The position numbers and the translations under genes are program-made. Below the pieces are notes generated by a model that was given only the letters and a program-made list of their open reading frames with translations, was not told where the DNA came from and did no database searches. From assembly GCA_934513205.1 (NCBI GenBank), contig CAKSWU010000020.1, positions 1-38,210 on the forward strand: a stretch of DNA of 38,210 nt. Reading direction: 5' to 3'. The number at the start of each line of letters is the position of its first letter. Within the stretch, counting starts at the first letter, position 1. This DNA is from an uncultured Faecalibacterium sp. GTDB lineage: Bacteria > Bacillota > Clostridia > Oscillospirales > Ruminococcaceae. Shown here piece by piece: positions 23,629-31,357 of this stretch.

Positions 23629-24534
23629 ATGAAACATTATATTACCCCCGAAGAACATGCACAGCAGCAGCGCCGCCGGGGCCGTCAGGCACTGGGGCTG
23701 CTGGTGACGGTGCTGGTGCTGGTTGGCTTTTTTACGGTGCTGCGCGCCGGCGTGGGGCTGGTGGCCGGTCTGTTTGACGACACCGCCCAAAAGCAGGAAT
23801 ATGAGAGCAAGCTGGAAGGTCTGGTGCTGTTTGACCCCATGCCCTTTGACGGCATCGAGAACATCGACGACCTGACCCTGCGGGAGGCTGCGGTGTGGGG
23901 CTGCATCTACAACATTCAGGAGACGCAGGGCAGCTTTGACAACTACAACACCGACCCGGACACCGAGCAGCTGCTGCTGCCTTCGGTGGAAGTGGACGCC
24001 TATCTGGCAAAGCTGCTGGGACCCGGCTTCAAGCTGACCCACCGCAGCTTTGAGATGGAAGATATGACCATCGACTTCGATGAGACCACCCAGTGCTATA
24101 AGATCCCCGTCACCGGTTCGGTGGGCTATTATCGCGCCACAGTCACGAAGCTGTTCAAGCGGGACGGCAAGCTGCATGTCACCGTGGGCTACATCCCCAC
24201 CGCCAGCACCGATGACAGCATCATCAACCCGTCCTCGGATGTGCCCACCAAGTATATGGACTATCTGTTCGAGCGCCAGAGCGGCAGCTGGTATCTGACC
24301 GGTCTGACCGAGAGCGAGACCAAGCCCGATTCGGTTGCCGGTTCGGCTGCCAATGTGCCGGAGCCGATGGCGGAAAGCGATGTGCAGGACGCCATTCTGG
24401 CCACTGCCGGGGACTCTGCTGCGGCCGATTCGGCGGCTTCTGCCGTTGAGCCGGAGGCGCAGGCGGAAAACAATGCCGACAGCGCTGTGGCCGAAGCTCC
24501 TGCCGCGGATGATGCCGCCAGCACTGCAGCATAA
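23629..24534 (+). CDS. Membrane-anchored protein of unknown function
   Basis: I do not recognise this 301-residue protein. After a charged N-terminus with a Gln/Arg-rich stretch, one transmembrane helix spans about residues 20-45 (LGLLVTVLVLVGFF). No lipobox or cleavage site is apparent, so it is probably a single-pass protein with an extracellular domain (about 50-225) containing Asp/Glu-rich strands such as TIDFDETTQCYKIPVTG. A low-complexity Ala/Glu/Ser/Asp-rich tail (about 228-301) ends the protein. The frame is open far upstream, but ATG 23629 follows its own promoter and GGGAGA. A terminator follows the stop. A role in the envelope is only an inference from topology. Confidence 0.8.
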   Translation: MKHYITPEEHAQQQRRRGRQALGLLVTVLVLVGFFTVLRAGVGLVAGLFDDTAQKQEYESKLEGLVLFDPMPFDGIENIDDLTLREAAVWGCIYNIQETQGSFDNYNTDPDTEQLLLPSVEVDAYLAKLLGPGFKLTHRSFEMEDMTIDFDETTQCYKIPVTGSVGYYRATVTKLFKRDGKLHVTVGYIPTASTDDSIINPSSDVPTKYMDYLFERQSGSWYLTGLTESETKPDSVAGSAANVPEPMAESDVQDAILATAGDSAAADSAASAVEPEAQAENNADSAVAEAPAADDAASTAA

Positions 24535-24547
24535 ACCTTAAACGTAA

Positions 24548-24583
24548 ACACCCGACTGTGTATCTTCACAGCCGGGTGTTTTT
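24548..24583 (+). terminator. Terminator after the unknown membrane protein
   Basis: ACACCCGACTGTG/CACAGCCGGGTGT (one mismatch) with a 6-nt loop is followed by T5. Three bases later lies TATAAT (24586-24591) in a TGG context. Confidence 0.8.
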
Positions 24584-24619
24584 GGTATAATGGGAATCAT
24601 TGTAAAGAGTAAAGGGCTC

Positions 24620-24808
24620 GCCCTCTCAGTCAAAGCCTAGCGGCTTTGACAGATTCCCCCTTTTGTCGCTTACGCGCCATCTTCCCCCGGCGCGGGGGAA
24701 GTCTTTCCTCAAAGTGGGAGCCTTTGGCAGTCCATACAAACTTCATCTTTTTGCCGAGGCCTCTCCCTTTGGGAGAGGTGGCGCGGCGTAAGCCGAGACG
24801 GAGAGGGC
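24620..24808. repeat. MITE-like element with GCCCTCTCNGTC terminal inverted repeats
   Basis: The ends GCCCTCTCAGTC (24620-24631) and GACGGAGAGGGC (24797-24808) are inverted repeats. Inside are hairpins (TCAAAGCC/GGCTTTGA, CTTCCCCC/GGGGGAAG and CCTCTCCC/GGGAGAGG) and a core containing TTTGGCAGTCCA that recurs at 31411-31425. No credible gene lies between 24535 and 24853; an ORF reading through it on the minus strand is judged to be a by-product of the repeat. Confidence 0.75.
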
Positions 24809-24853
24809 AAGGTCGCTGACCGCGTATGAGGAGCTGCTTTATAGTAATTTGCG

Positions 24854-25855
24854 TTACTTCAGATCGAACCGGACCACCACCAGACGGTACCACAGGTAGG
24901 GCACCATGTTCCAGATCATCCAAAGCTCCATCAGGACATAGTTGGGCAGATCACGCCAGCGGAAGGGACGCTTGCCCAGCTTGCCCGCTTTGAGCAGAGC
25001 AAAGGCCTCGTGCATTCCCTTGTCCCAAGCCTCGCCAAAGCCCTGCTTGTGGAACTTGTAGCACTTGAGCAGATAGCCCAGCGCCAGCGGGATAAAGTTG
25101 AGTACCAGCATCAGAAGCGGCTCGTTCTTGAGCGGCAGCAGGATGCTGTTGCGCCCGCTTTGCTGGCTTTTGAAGGCGTTGTACCGCACCGCACCGGTGC
25201 TGGCACCGCAGATGTGGTAGCATTTCGCTGCAGGGCAGAGGATGTTCCGGTATCCGGCGTTGTTGGCGCGCCAGCTCAGGTCCACGTCCTCAAAATAGGC
25301 AAAGAAGTTTTCGTCAAAGCCGCCGATCTCGTCCAGAATGCTCTTGCGGTAAAGGGCGGCACCGCCGCAGGCGGAGAAGATGCGCTTTTGCCGGGTGTAG
25401 CGGCTGGCGCGGCGTCCGTCGCCGGTCTTGCAGGCAAAGCCCATCCAGGTGACGTAATCTCCCGCATCGTCTGCCAGCTCCCGGTCAAAGTGACGGATCA
25501 TCAGGCTTTGCACCGCAAAAATTTTGGGGTCGGTCCCGGCGGCGCGAAGCAGCTGTTCCAGCCAGTCTGGCTCGGCAAAGGCGTCGTTGTTGAACAGCAC
25601 CACATATTCGCTGTGCGCCCGCGCAATGCCCTGATTCACCGCGTGAGAAAACCCGGTGTTGCAGCCGTTTTCGATGAGGGTGAAGTTGCTGCGGCAGCAG
25701 TAGCTGCGGGCCTGCGCAAGACTTTCGTCGGTGGAACCGTTGTCCACCACGATCAGGTCAAAATCCTGTTCGGTCTGTGCATAGATGGACTCGATGGAGT
25801 CCTTCAGCCAGCCTTTGCCGTTGATGTTGGGGATGACGATGGTTGCTTTGCTCAT
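24854..25855 (-). CDS. Family 2 glycosyltransferase (rhamnosyltransferase-like)
   Basis: This 333-residue GT-A-fold glycosyltransferase of family GT2 transfers sugars from nucleotide donors, probably to a cell-surface polysaccharide or rhamnan. It begins MSKATIVIPNINGKGWLKDS and has VVDNGSTDES for nucleotide binding. The metal-binding region is LFNNDAFAEPDWLEQL, and EDVDLSWRANNAGY is the ED-motif of WbbL/RfbN-type rhamnosyltransferases. The C-terminus is rich in hydrophobic and aromatic residues and may associate with the membrane. GCAGGAGAAA precedes the ATG. No other polysaccharide gene is nearby, so donor and acceptor cannot be assigned. Confidence 0.88.
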   Translation of the reverse strand: MSKATIVIPNINGKGWLKDSIESIYAQTEQDFDLIVVDNGSTDESLAQARSYCCRSNFTLIENGCNTGFSHAVNQGIARAHSEYVVLFNNDAFAEPDWLEQLLRAAGTDPKIFAVQSLMIRHFDRELADDAGDYVTWMGFACKTGDGRRASRYTRQKRIFSACGGAALYRKSILDEIGGFDENFFAYFEDVDLSWRANNAGYRNILCPAAKCYHICGASTGAVRYNAFKSQQSGRNSILLPLKNEPLLMLVLNFIPLALGYLLKCYKFHKQGFGEAWDKGMHEAFALLKAGKLGKRPFRWRDLPNYVLMELWMIWNMVPYLWYRLVVVRFDLK

Positions 25856-25891
25856 AGCTTTTTCTCCTGCGGATGTACAGATCCATGGGGT

Positions 25892-25897
25892 ATTATA
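25892..25897 (-). promoter_or_regulatory. Glycosyltransferase promoter (-10)
   Basis: TG-C-TATAAT on the minus strand lies about 37 bp before the gene. A weak TTTCTT 17 bp upstream falls in the T-run of the preceding gene's terminator. Confidence 0.55.
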
Positions 25898-25916
25898 GCA
25901 TAACTGACGGCAAAAA

Positions 25917-25946
25917 GAAACCGCACCCTGTACAGAGTGCGGTTTC
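25917..25946 (-). terminator. Terminator of the lipoprotein gene
   Basis: Minus-strand stem GAAACCGCAC/GTGCGGTTTC with a 10-nt centre, followed by CTTTTTG, starts about 11 bp past the lipoprotein stop. Confidence 0.8.
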
Positions 25947-25957
25947 CAAAAAGCATT

Positions 25958-26518
25958 TTATGCAGCCAGAGCCTTTTCGATGTTGCTCAGGATGGTGTCA
26001 TGGTCCTCGGCGCAGACCAGGACCACCTCGCCGGTGGGGGCAACGGTGACCGTGGCAGCCTTGGCGACCAGATACTGATCCTCCAGATAGTGCTCCATGG
26101 ACTGACGCTCGCTCTCCACATAGGCTTCCAGTGCGGCCTTGACTGCATCGGTCTTGCCTTCGGCGGGCTTGACGATGGCAATGGCATAACTGCGCACCAT
26201 CATGCTGGAGATGCTGGCGGCAAAGCTGGTGTACTGGTCCTCTTCCAGATCCAGCAGGGGCATCAGGATGTTCCGGATCTCATCGTCCAGCTGGTCGGGC
26301 TCGTATTCGGCGCTGTATCCGTCCACAGCGGTGAACTTGCCGTCCTCGCCCTTGGTAAAGATCATGTCGTACTCGTTGTCCTCGTCGCTGCGGGCGTCGT
26401 GGATGATCTGAGAATAATCCTTGGGGGTGGAGGAGTCGGCCTTGCTGCCGGCGGAGCAGCCCACCAGAGCAAACAGGGTCAGCCCTGCCAGCAGGGCGGC
26501 AATGATTTTCTTCATCAT
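25958..26518 (-). CDS. Lipoprotein, DUF4358-like
   Basis: This 186-residue exported lipoprotein has a signal sequence MMKKIIAALLAGLTLFALVG followed by the lipobox Cys C21. The mature part contains a short linker and then a domain with IIHDARSDEDNEYDMIF, which resembles DUF4358 proteins of clostridia, and a C-terminal region with SMMVRSYAIAIVKPAEGK. The role of the family is unknown; it is anchored outside the membrane. The start is ATG 26518 (or the adjacent 26515), with GAAAGGAT 8 nt upstream. It lies between the lrp-like gene and the glycosyltransferase and has its own terminator. I am confident of the lipoprotein assignment and moderately so of the DUF. Confidence 0.82.
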   Translation of the reverse strand: MMKKIIAALLAGLTLFALVGCSAGSKADSSTPKDYSQIIHDARSDEDNEYDMIFTKGEDGKFTAVDGYSAEYEPDQLDDEIRNILMPLLDLEEDQYTSFAASISSMMVRSYAIAIVKPAEGKTDAVKAALEAYVESERQSMEHYLEDQYLVAKAATVTVAPTGEVVLVCAEDHDTILSNIEKALAA

Positions 26519-26666
26519 AGAAAGATCCTTTCGTGTTGCGGTGTATGAAAGATGCAGCGGGCGCACATCTCGATGGTAGTGTGCGCCGGTTTTCGGCTGC
26601 TATTCTGGATACGAACCACACCCCTGCACGATTGCAGGAAAAATGTAACAGTTCTGTGAACGGGCC

Positions 26667-27107
26667 TTACAGCATCAGGGCATCCAGATCTCCGTGGTCC
26701 ACAGGGGTGGACAGGATGATCTGGGTGCTGGTGGTGCCCAGCTTCTGAAACTGCAGGATCAGATGCTCCAGCTGGGGCATGCTGCCGCAGCTGACCTTGA
26801 CCAGAAAGGTGTAGGCACCGGTGACATGGTAGCACTGCAGCACTTCCCGGCTGTTTTGCAGCAGCTCCAGAAAGGCATCCTGCTTGGAGGGAGCCACCGA
26901 CAGACTGATCAGGGCGTCCACATAGACCCGGTCGGCGGGGCGGTTCAGGGTGACGGTGTAGCCGCTGATGATGCCGTCGGTCTCCAGCTTGTGAATGCGG
27001 CTGGAAACGGCGGGACTGGTCAGGGACACCTGCTCTGCGATCTCCTTGACCGGCATCCGTGCATTTTTGGCAAGAAGGGACAGAATCTTCCGATCCAGAT
27101 CATCCAT
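26667..27107 (-). CDS. Lrp/AsnC-family transcriptional regulator
   Basis: This 146-residue regulator has an N-terminal winged helix-turn-helix (about 1-60, MDDLDRKILSLLAKNARMPV, then SLTSPAVSSRIHKLETDGII). A RAM ligand-binding domain follows (about 65-146), with VTGAYTFLVKVSCGSMPQLE and TTSTQIILS matching the family. Such proteins sense amino acids and control transport or metabolism genes and commonly their own promoter. AAAGGAGAA precedes ATG 27107. The long AT-rich leader holds a promoter and an unusual interleaved inverted repeat. The effector and targets cannot be inferred. Confidence 0.92.
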   Translation of the reverse strand: MDDLDRKILSLLAKNARMPVKEIAEQVSLTSPAVSSRIHKLETDGIISGYTVTLNRPADRVYVDALISLSVAPSKQDAFLELLQNSREVLQCYHVTGAYTFLVKVSCGSMPQLEHLILQFQKLGTTSTQIILSTPVDHGDLDALML

Positions 27108-27176
27108 GAGAAATTCTCCTTTAAAAAATATGTTGGATTGTATAAAATTTTCTGAAAGTAAAGTTTTATTGTTAGT

Positions 27177-27222
27177 GCAAACGCACAAAGAATGAAAAAA
27201 TACGCGTTTGCTCAGCTTTGTG
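27177..27222. promoter_or_regulatory. Interleaved inverted repeats at the lrp-like gene start
   Basis: Plus-strand order is GCAAACG (27177-27183), CACAAAG (27184-27190), CGTTTGC (27205-27211), CTTTGTG (27216-27222), that is A-B-A'-B'. The pairs are perfect at 7 bp each. The site overlaps the predicted transcription start and could be an autoregulatory operator or an RNA pseudoknot. Confidence 0.5.
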
Positions 27223-27225
27223 TTA

Positions 27226-27254
27226 ATTATATAAAGTTTCGCACAAAAAGTAAA
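27226..27254 (-). promoter_or_regulatory. Promoter of the Lrp/AsnC-family gene
   Basis: Minus-strand TTTACT (27254-27249), a 17-bp spacer and TATAAT (27231-27226) predict a start near 27219, giving a leader of about 110 nt. Confidence 0.65.
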
Positions 27255-27287
27255 GACTTAATTTAAAGCAAAACCGGGGGAAACGGT

Positions 27288-27315
27288 TTGACAAGGAAAC
27301 AAAAAAGCGTATAAT
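27288..27315 (+). promoter_or_regulatory. Strong promoter of a candidate small RNA
   Basis: Consensus TTGACA (27288-27293), a 16-bp spacer and consensus TATAAT (27310-27315) lie on the plus strand, with no plus-strand gene downstream before the terminator at 27401-27434. Confidence 0.75.
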
Positions 27316-27321
27316 ACATCA

Positions 27322-27434
27322 TGCAAGGCAGCGCAAGACAAAAAACCTGCCACACTGAAGATCGAGATTCACCACTTTATATACTTTCCCACCCCTCTAT
27401 ACACAAAAACCCGCTGCCAGGCGGGTTTTTGTGT
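27322..27434 (+). ncRNA. Candidate small RNA of about 113 nt
   Basis: The unit is bounded by a consensus promoter and a 14-bp terminator hairpin. The transcript has an AGGCAG/CTGCC stem near its 5' end and a pyrimidine-rich middle (about 27370-27400). An ATG at 27321 opens a frame, but it has no ribosome-binding site and would start at the first base of the transcript. It does not resemble SRP RNA, 6S or tmRNA in the parts I can compare. Identity is unknown. Confidence 0.5.
27401..27434. terminator. Bidirectional terminator (candidate sRNA and hflX)
   Basis: The perfect 14-bp stem ACACAAAAACCCGC/GCGGGTTTTTGTGT with a 6-nt loop provides T-runs in both directions. It lies 19 bp past the hflX stop. 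Confidence 0.85.
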
Positions 27435-27453
27435 TTGTATGGGGATTTTTTTG

Positions 27454-28719
27454 TTATACCAGATATCCCTCAAAAACGTGCAGGTCCTCGGTCTTGACGA
27501 TGCCTTCCAGATACAGCCCGCTGTCCCGGTATTCCTCCACCAGCACGCTGCCCCGCTCCCGCATGGGGGCGGCAAGACCCAGTTTGTCGTAGGGCAGCAG
27601 CACCTTCAGGGTGTGCACCCGGTCGCTGAGCACCTCATCCAGCTTTGCCAGCAGCGCGTCCAGCCCAAAGCCGGTCTTGGCGCTGGTCAGCAGGATGTCC
27701 GGGTCAAAGCTCATGGCACCCGGCTTGTCGCACTTGTTGTAGACGGTCAGGCGGGGGATGTCCGCGCAGTCCAGCCCGTCCAGCACCTCGTCCGTCACGG
27801 CCAGCTGCTCTTCCCGCTGGTCATCGCCGGCGTCTGCCACCCGGACGATGACATCCGACCATGCAGCCTCTTCCAGTGTGGATTTGAAGGCTTCCACCAG
27901 ATTGTGGGGCAGGCGGGACACAAAGCCCACCGTGTCCACCAGCAGCACCGCAAGGCCGCTGGGCAGCACCAGCTTGCGGCTGGTGGGGTCCAATGTGGCA
28001 AACAGCATGTCTGCCTCGGCGACGCTGGGGCCGCACAGGGCGTTCATCAGGCTGGACTTGCCCACGTTGGTGTAACCCACAAGGCTGACCACCGGCATGC
28101 CGGTCTTGGCGCGGGCCTTGCGGCTCTCGCCCCGGCGCTTTTCCATCTCGGCCAGCTTTTCCGCCAACGCGTCGATGCGGGCGTGCACATGGCGGCGGTC
28201 CAGCTCCAGCTTGGTCTCACCGGCACCGCGGCGGGCACCGCCGCCGCCGCCACCGCCGCCGCCCTGACGGCTGAGCACCTCGCCCATGCCCTGCAGGCGG
28301 GGCAGGCGGTAGCGCAGCAGTGCCAGCTCGGTCTGCAGCTTGCCCTCGTTGGTCACGGCACGGCTGCGGAAGATCTCCAAGATCAGCATGGTGCGGTCGA
28401 TAACCTCCAGCCCGCCCAGTGCGTTGGAGATGTTGCGGATTTGGCTGCCGGTCAGTTCGCCGTCAAACACAGCGCATTCCGCCCCCAGCGTTTCGGCGGC
28501 AAGGCTGGCTTCCTCCAGCTTTCCGCTGCCCAGCACGATGCCGGTCTCCGGGGTCTGGCGCTTCTGGGTCACCTGCGCCACGGCTTCCATGTGGTTGGCC
28601 TCGCACAGGGCAGAAAGCTCTGCCAGACTGCGCTGGCAGTCCCACAGCCCCTGATCCAGCGCCAGCAGCACCACCTTCGTGGGGGGCGTTTCAACCAGAA
28701 TATCGTAAAGTTCGCTCAC
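27454..28719 (-). CDS. hflX: GTPase HflX
   Basis: HflX is a 421-residue ribosome-associated GTPase that splits stalled or hibernating 70S ribosomes during stress. The N-terminal HflX domain (about 1-190) includes TGIVLGSGKLEE and the RGAGETKLELDRR helix start. The G domain has P-loop GYTNVGKSSL, G2/G3 ATLDPTSRKL and DTVGFVSRLP, and G4 NKCD. The start is GTG 28719 with GAAAGGA 7-8 nt upstream. One oddity is nine consecutive glycines, encoded at 28237-28263 by GGC/GGT triplets, just before the RRGAGE motif, where most relatives have about three to four. Confidence is very high. Confidence 0.95.
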   Translation of the reverse strand: MSELYDILVETPPTKVVLLALDQGLWDCQRSLAELSALCEANHMEAVAQVTQKRQTPETGIVLGSGKLEEASLAAETLGAECAVFDGELTGSQIRNISNALGGLEVIDRTMLILEIFRSRAVTNEGKLQTELALLRYRLPRLQGMGEVLSRQGGGGGGGGGARRGAGETKLELDRRHVHARIDALAEKLAEMEKRRGESRKARAKTGMPVVSLVGYTNVGKSSLMNALCGPSVAEADMLFATLDPTSRKLVLPSGLAVLLVDTVGFVSRLPHNLVEAFKSTLEEAAWSDVIVRVADAGDDQREEQLAVTDEVLDGLDCADIPRLTVYNKCDKPGAMSFDPDILLTSAKTGFGLDALLAKLDEVLSDRVHTLKVLLPYDKLGLAAPMRERGSVLVEEYRDSGLYLEGIVKTEDLHVFEGYLV

Positions 28720-28750
28720 AGTAAGTCCTTTCTTTTGGGTGACATGGCTC

Positions 28751-28810
28751 GCCCTCTCAGCCTCAGTCCGGGAGGGGCATCGCGTCAGCGATGACAGAGA
28801 GAGCAGGGCC
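28751..28810. repeat. Short MITE-like repeat between the GNAT gene and hflX
   Basis: It starts GCCCTCTCAG and ends with GACAGAGAGAGCAGGGC, related to the termini at 24620 and 31358, with an inner hairpin GCATCGC/GCGATGA. The 3' end of the acetyltransferase gene runs into it. Confidence 0.55.
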
Positions 28811-29411
28811 GTGGATCAATTTTGTTATAGCGTTCTCTTGTTAATAGGCAGCACCGGCACTCCACCGGGGTGCCATCGAATTTGTGGTCCACCGCATCGT
28901 GGTCGTACACAAAGCCGGCCTTTTCCATCACCCGTCCGCTGACGGGATTATCCTTTGCGTAAATACAGGCGAGCCAATTGCTGTCTGTATTGCAAAACCA
29001 GTACCGGACCACGGCCCGCAGGGCTTCGGAGGCAAATCCTCTGCCCCACCAGTTTTGCCCGATGCAGTAGCCCGCTTCCCACACGCCGTTGGCGCAGTCC
29101 TGCCGGGGCCAGCGCGCTTTTTGCGCAGCGTCTCCCAGCGCGGCGTTGAAGATGCCGATGCTGCCGAACACCTGTCCCGTGGCTTTTTCCACGATGGCCC
29201 ACTGGTAGTAGTCCGGGTTCGGGTACAGCTCTGCCCACGCCGAAAGCAGCTCCCGGGTCTCGGCGGGGCTTTTGTGCGGCTGCCACCGCAGATGCCGGGT
29301 CACTGCGGGGTCCGAAGCCCAGTTGCGGTACATCATGTCCGCATCTGCGGGCAGAAGGCGGCGCAGCAGCAGCCGGTGGGTCTCCAGCTCCTGCGTTCCG
29401 GCATGGCGCAT
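28785..29411 (-). CDS. GNAT-family N-acetyltransferase
   Basis: This 208-residue RimJ/RimL-type GNAT enzyme is expected to transfer an acetyl group from acetyl-CoA to an N-terminal or small-molecule amine. It begins with the family's ELETHRLLLRRLLPADADMMY. It contains the GSIGIFN strand, EAGYCIGQNWWGRGFASEAL (acetyl-CoA pyrophosphate loop, Q/R-x-x-G-x-G/A type) and NPVSGRVMEKAGF, the typical N-x-x-S motif. ATG 29411 is preferred, with AAGGAG 10 nt upstream; the frame stays open further upstream. The last dozen residues (ending PRPCSLCHR) are encoded by the adjacent repeat. The substrate is unknown. Confidence 0.88.
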   Translation of the reverse strand: MRHAGTQELETHRLLLRRLLPADADMMYRNWASDPAVTRHLRWQPHKSPAETRELLSAWAELYPNPDYYQWAIVEKATGQVFGSIGIFNAALGDAAQKARWPRQDCANGVWEAGYCIGQNWWGRGFASEALRAVVRYWFCNTDSNWLACIYAKDNPVSGRVMEKAGFVYDHDAVDHKFDGTPVECRCCLLTRERYNKIDPRPCSLCHR

Positions 29412-29495
29412 TTCGTTCACGCTCCTTACTATGGGAAAGTTACGCATAGGATAGCACAAATTTCGCCTTCCTGCAAGCGGGAAAGGCAAAAACCC

Positions 29496-29524
29496 TTGAC
29501 CGGAACGCTTTTGTGCATTAAACT
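29496..29524 (+). promoter_or_regulatory. Promoter of the homocysteine methyltransferase/MTHFR gene
   Basis: TTGACC (29496-29501), a 17-bp spacer and TAAACT (29519-29524) lie 38 bp before the start. No SAM or cobalamin riboswitch is visible in the short leader. Confidence 0.6.
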
Positions 29525-29562
29525 AAAGCTCGGATGTTCCATGAAAAAAGGAGAACTTCAAC

Positions 29563-31350
29563 ATGAAAGATGTGCATGAGATCCTGAAAAAACGCCCGCT
29601 GCTGTTCGACGGCGGCATGGGCACCTATTATAATGCAGCGCCCGGACAGGAGTGCGAGCAGGCAAACCGGACCGACCCGGAGGGCATTCTGGCGGTGCAC
29701 CGGGCGTATCTTGACGCCGGGGCGGATGCCATCAAGACCAACACCTTTGGACTGACCCGGATGGCGGCAGCCCACGACCCGGCATGGAAGGCACTGGCTG
29801 AGGCGGGCTGGGAACTGGCCCGGCGGGCTGCGGCGCAAACGGACACTGCGGTGTTTGCGGACATCGGCCCGGCACCGGACACCGAGGCACTGCCGGCGGC
29901 ACAGCTGTACACAGCGCTGGCAGACTGCTTTCTTGCGCTGGGAGCAAAGAACTTTCTGTTCGAGACCCTGAGCGCCGACACCGGTGTGGCTGAGGCGGCA
30001 AAACGGATCAAACAGGCGGCACCGGATGCCTTTGTGCTGGTGTCTTTTGCGGTGCTGCCGGACGGCTACACCCGGGAGGGACAGCACTGCGCAGAGCTGG
30101 TGCACCGCATGGAAGCCTGCGGCGCGGTGGATGCCGTGGGTCTGAATTGTGTGTCCGCTCCGAGCGCCATGGGGGAACTGGTGCAAAAGCTGGGCGGGGT
30201 GAAGCTGCCTCTGTCGGTGATGCCCAATGCAGGCTACCCGGTGGTCACCCGCACCCGGGTGCAGTACCGGGGCAGACCGGAGTATTTTGCCCAAGAGCTG
30301 GCAAAGCTGGCAGCCCGCGGGGTGCGCATTCTGGGCGGCTGCTGCGGTACCACGCCCCGGCACATCGCAGCCCTGCGCCGCGCACTGGATGCGCTGCCGC
30401 AGACCCTGCCCGCCGCCCCGGCGGTGCAGCTTTCTGCCGCGCCGAAGCCGAAGGCGGAAACGGACGATGCCTTTTTGCGCAAGCTGAACGCGGGCAAAAA
30501 GGTGGTCGCTGTCGAGCTGGACAGCCCCAAGGACGCCGACCTGACCGGCTATCTGGAAAGCGCCCGCCGTCTGCAGGCGGCAGGCACGGACCTTTTGACC
30601 ATTGCGGACTGCCCCATTGCCCGGGCACGGATGGATTCTTCGCTGGTGGCGTGCCGGGTGCACCGGGAGCTGGGGCTGAACGTGCTGCCCCACATGACCT
30701 GCCGGGACCGCAACCTGAATGCCTCCAAGGCCCTGCTGCTGGGGCTGTACGCCGAGGGGGTGCGGGAGGTTCTGGCCATCACCGGCGACCCCATCCCCAC
30801 CGCTGAGCGGGACGAGGTGAAGAGCGTGTACCAGTTCAACTCCCGCAAGCTGGCCCGGTATATCGTCTCGCTGGCAGGGGAAGGGCGGGAGATGCCCGCA
30901 CCCATGACCGTGTTCGGCGCGCTGAACCTGAATGCCCGGAACTTTGATGTGGAGCTGCGCCGCGCCGCCGAAAAGCTGGAAAGCGGCATGAGCGGCTTCC
31001 TCACCCAGCCGGTACTGTCGGCGCAGGCGGTGGAGAACCTGAAAAAGACCCGGGAAACACTGGGACCCAAGGCAAAGATCCTGGCGGGCATCATGCCGGT
31101 GGTCAGTCAGCGCAACGCCATCTTTATGGAAAACGAGGTCAACGGCATCCATGTGGACGCCGAGATCATCCAGCGCTTTGCCGGGCTGGACCGTGAGCAG
31201 GGAGAGCAGCTTGGGCTGGAAGTGGCGGTGCAGGCTGCCAAAGCGGCTGCTCCCTATGCAGACGGCTTTTACCTGATGACCCCCTTCAACCGCATCGCCC
31301 TGATGGAGCGGCTCATTGCCCGGCTGAAGGTAGAAGTTATAAAAGATTGA
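29563..31350 (+). CDS. Bifunctional homocysteine S-methyltransferase/methylenetetrahydrofolate reductase
   Basis: This 595-residue fusion resembles YitJ-type proteins. The N-terminal domain (about 1-285) is a homocysteine S-methyltransferase: LLFDGGMGTYY near the start, GLNC with zinc ligand C196, and GGCCGTTPRH with C260 and C261. The C-terminal domain (about 305-595) is a methylenetetrahydrofolate reductase: VAVELDSPKDAD, MTCRDRN, VLAITGDP, FLTQPV and GIMPVVS. Together they would reduce 5,10-methylene-THF to 5-methyl-THF and supply methyl groups to homocysteine for methionine. AAAGGAGAA precedes ATG 29563. It is monocistronic, followed by a repeat. Confidence is high. Confidence 0.93.
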   Translation: MKDVHEILKKRPLLFDGGMGTYYNAAPGQECEQANRTDPEGILAVHRAYLDAGADAIKTNTFGLTRMAAAHDPAWKALAEAGWELARRAAAQTDTAVFADIGPAPDTEALPAAQLYTALADCFLALGAKNFLFETLSADTGVAEAAKRIKQAAPDAFVLVSFAVLPDGYTREGQHCAELVHRMEACGAVDAVGLNCVSAPSAMGELVQKLGGVKLPLSVMPNAGYPVVTRTRVQYRGRPEYFAQELAKLAARGVRILGGCCGTTPRHIAALRRALDALPQTLPAAPAVQLSAAPKPKAETDDAFLRKLNAGKKVVAVELDSPKDADLTGYLESARRLQAAGTDLLTIADCPIARARMDSSLVACRVHRELGLNVLPHMTCRDRNLNASKALLLGLYAEGVREVLAITGDPIPTAERDEVKSVYQFNSRKLARYIVSLAGEGREMPAPMTVFGALNLNARNFDVELRRAAEKLESGMSGFLTQPVLSAQAVENLKKTRETLGPKAKILAGIMPVVSQRNAIFMENEVNGIHVDAEIIQRFAGLDREQGEQLGLEVAVQAAKAAAPYADGFYLMTPFNRIALMERLIARLKVEVIKD

Positions 31351-31357
31351 CGGGCTT

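Noticed and set aside
24586..24591. TATAAT just after a terminator, considered as a promoter for a transcript into the repeat
   Set aside because: No adequate -35 at proper spacing and no gene downstream on the plus strand; kept only as part of the terminator-promoter pattern.
24630..24923. Minus-strand ORF of about 97 codons across the repeat region
   Set aside because: It is composed of the MITE-like element and the 3' end of the glycosyltransferase region; related sequence occurs in the other repeat copy, so it is a repeat by-product.
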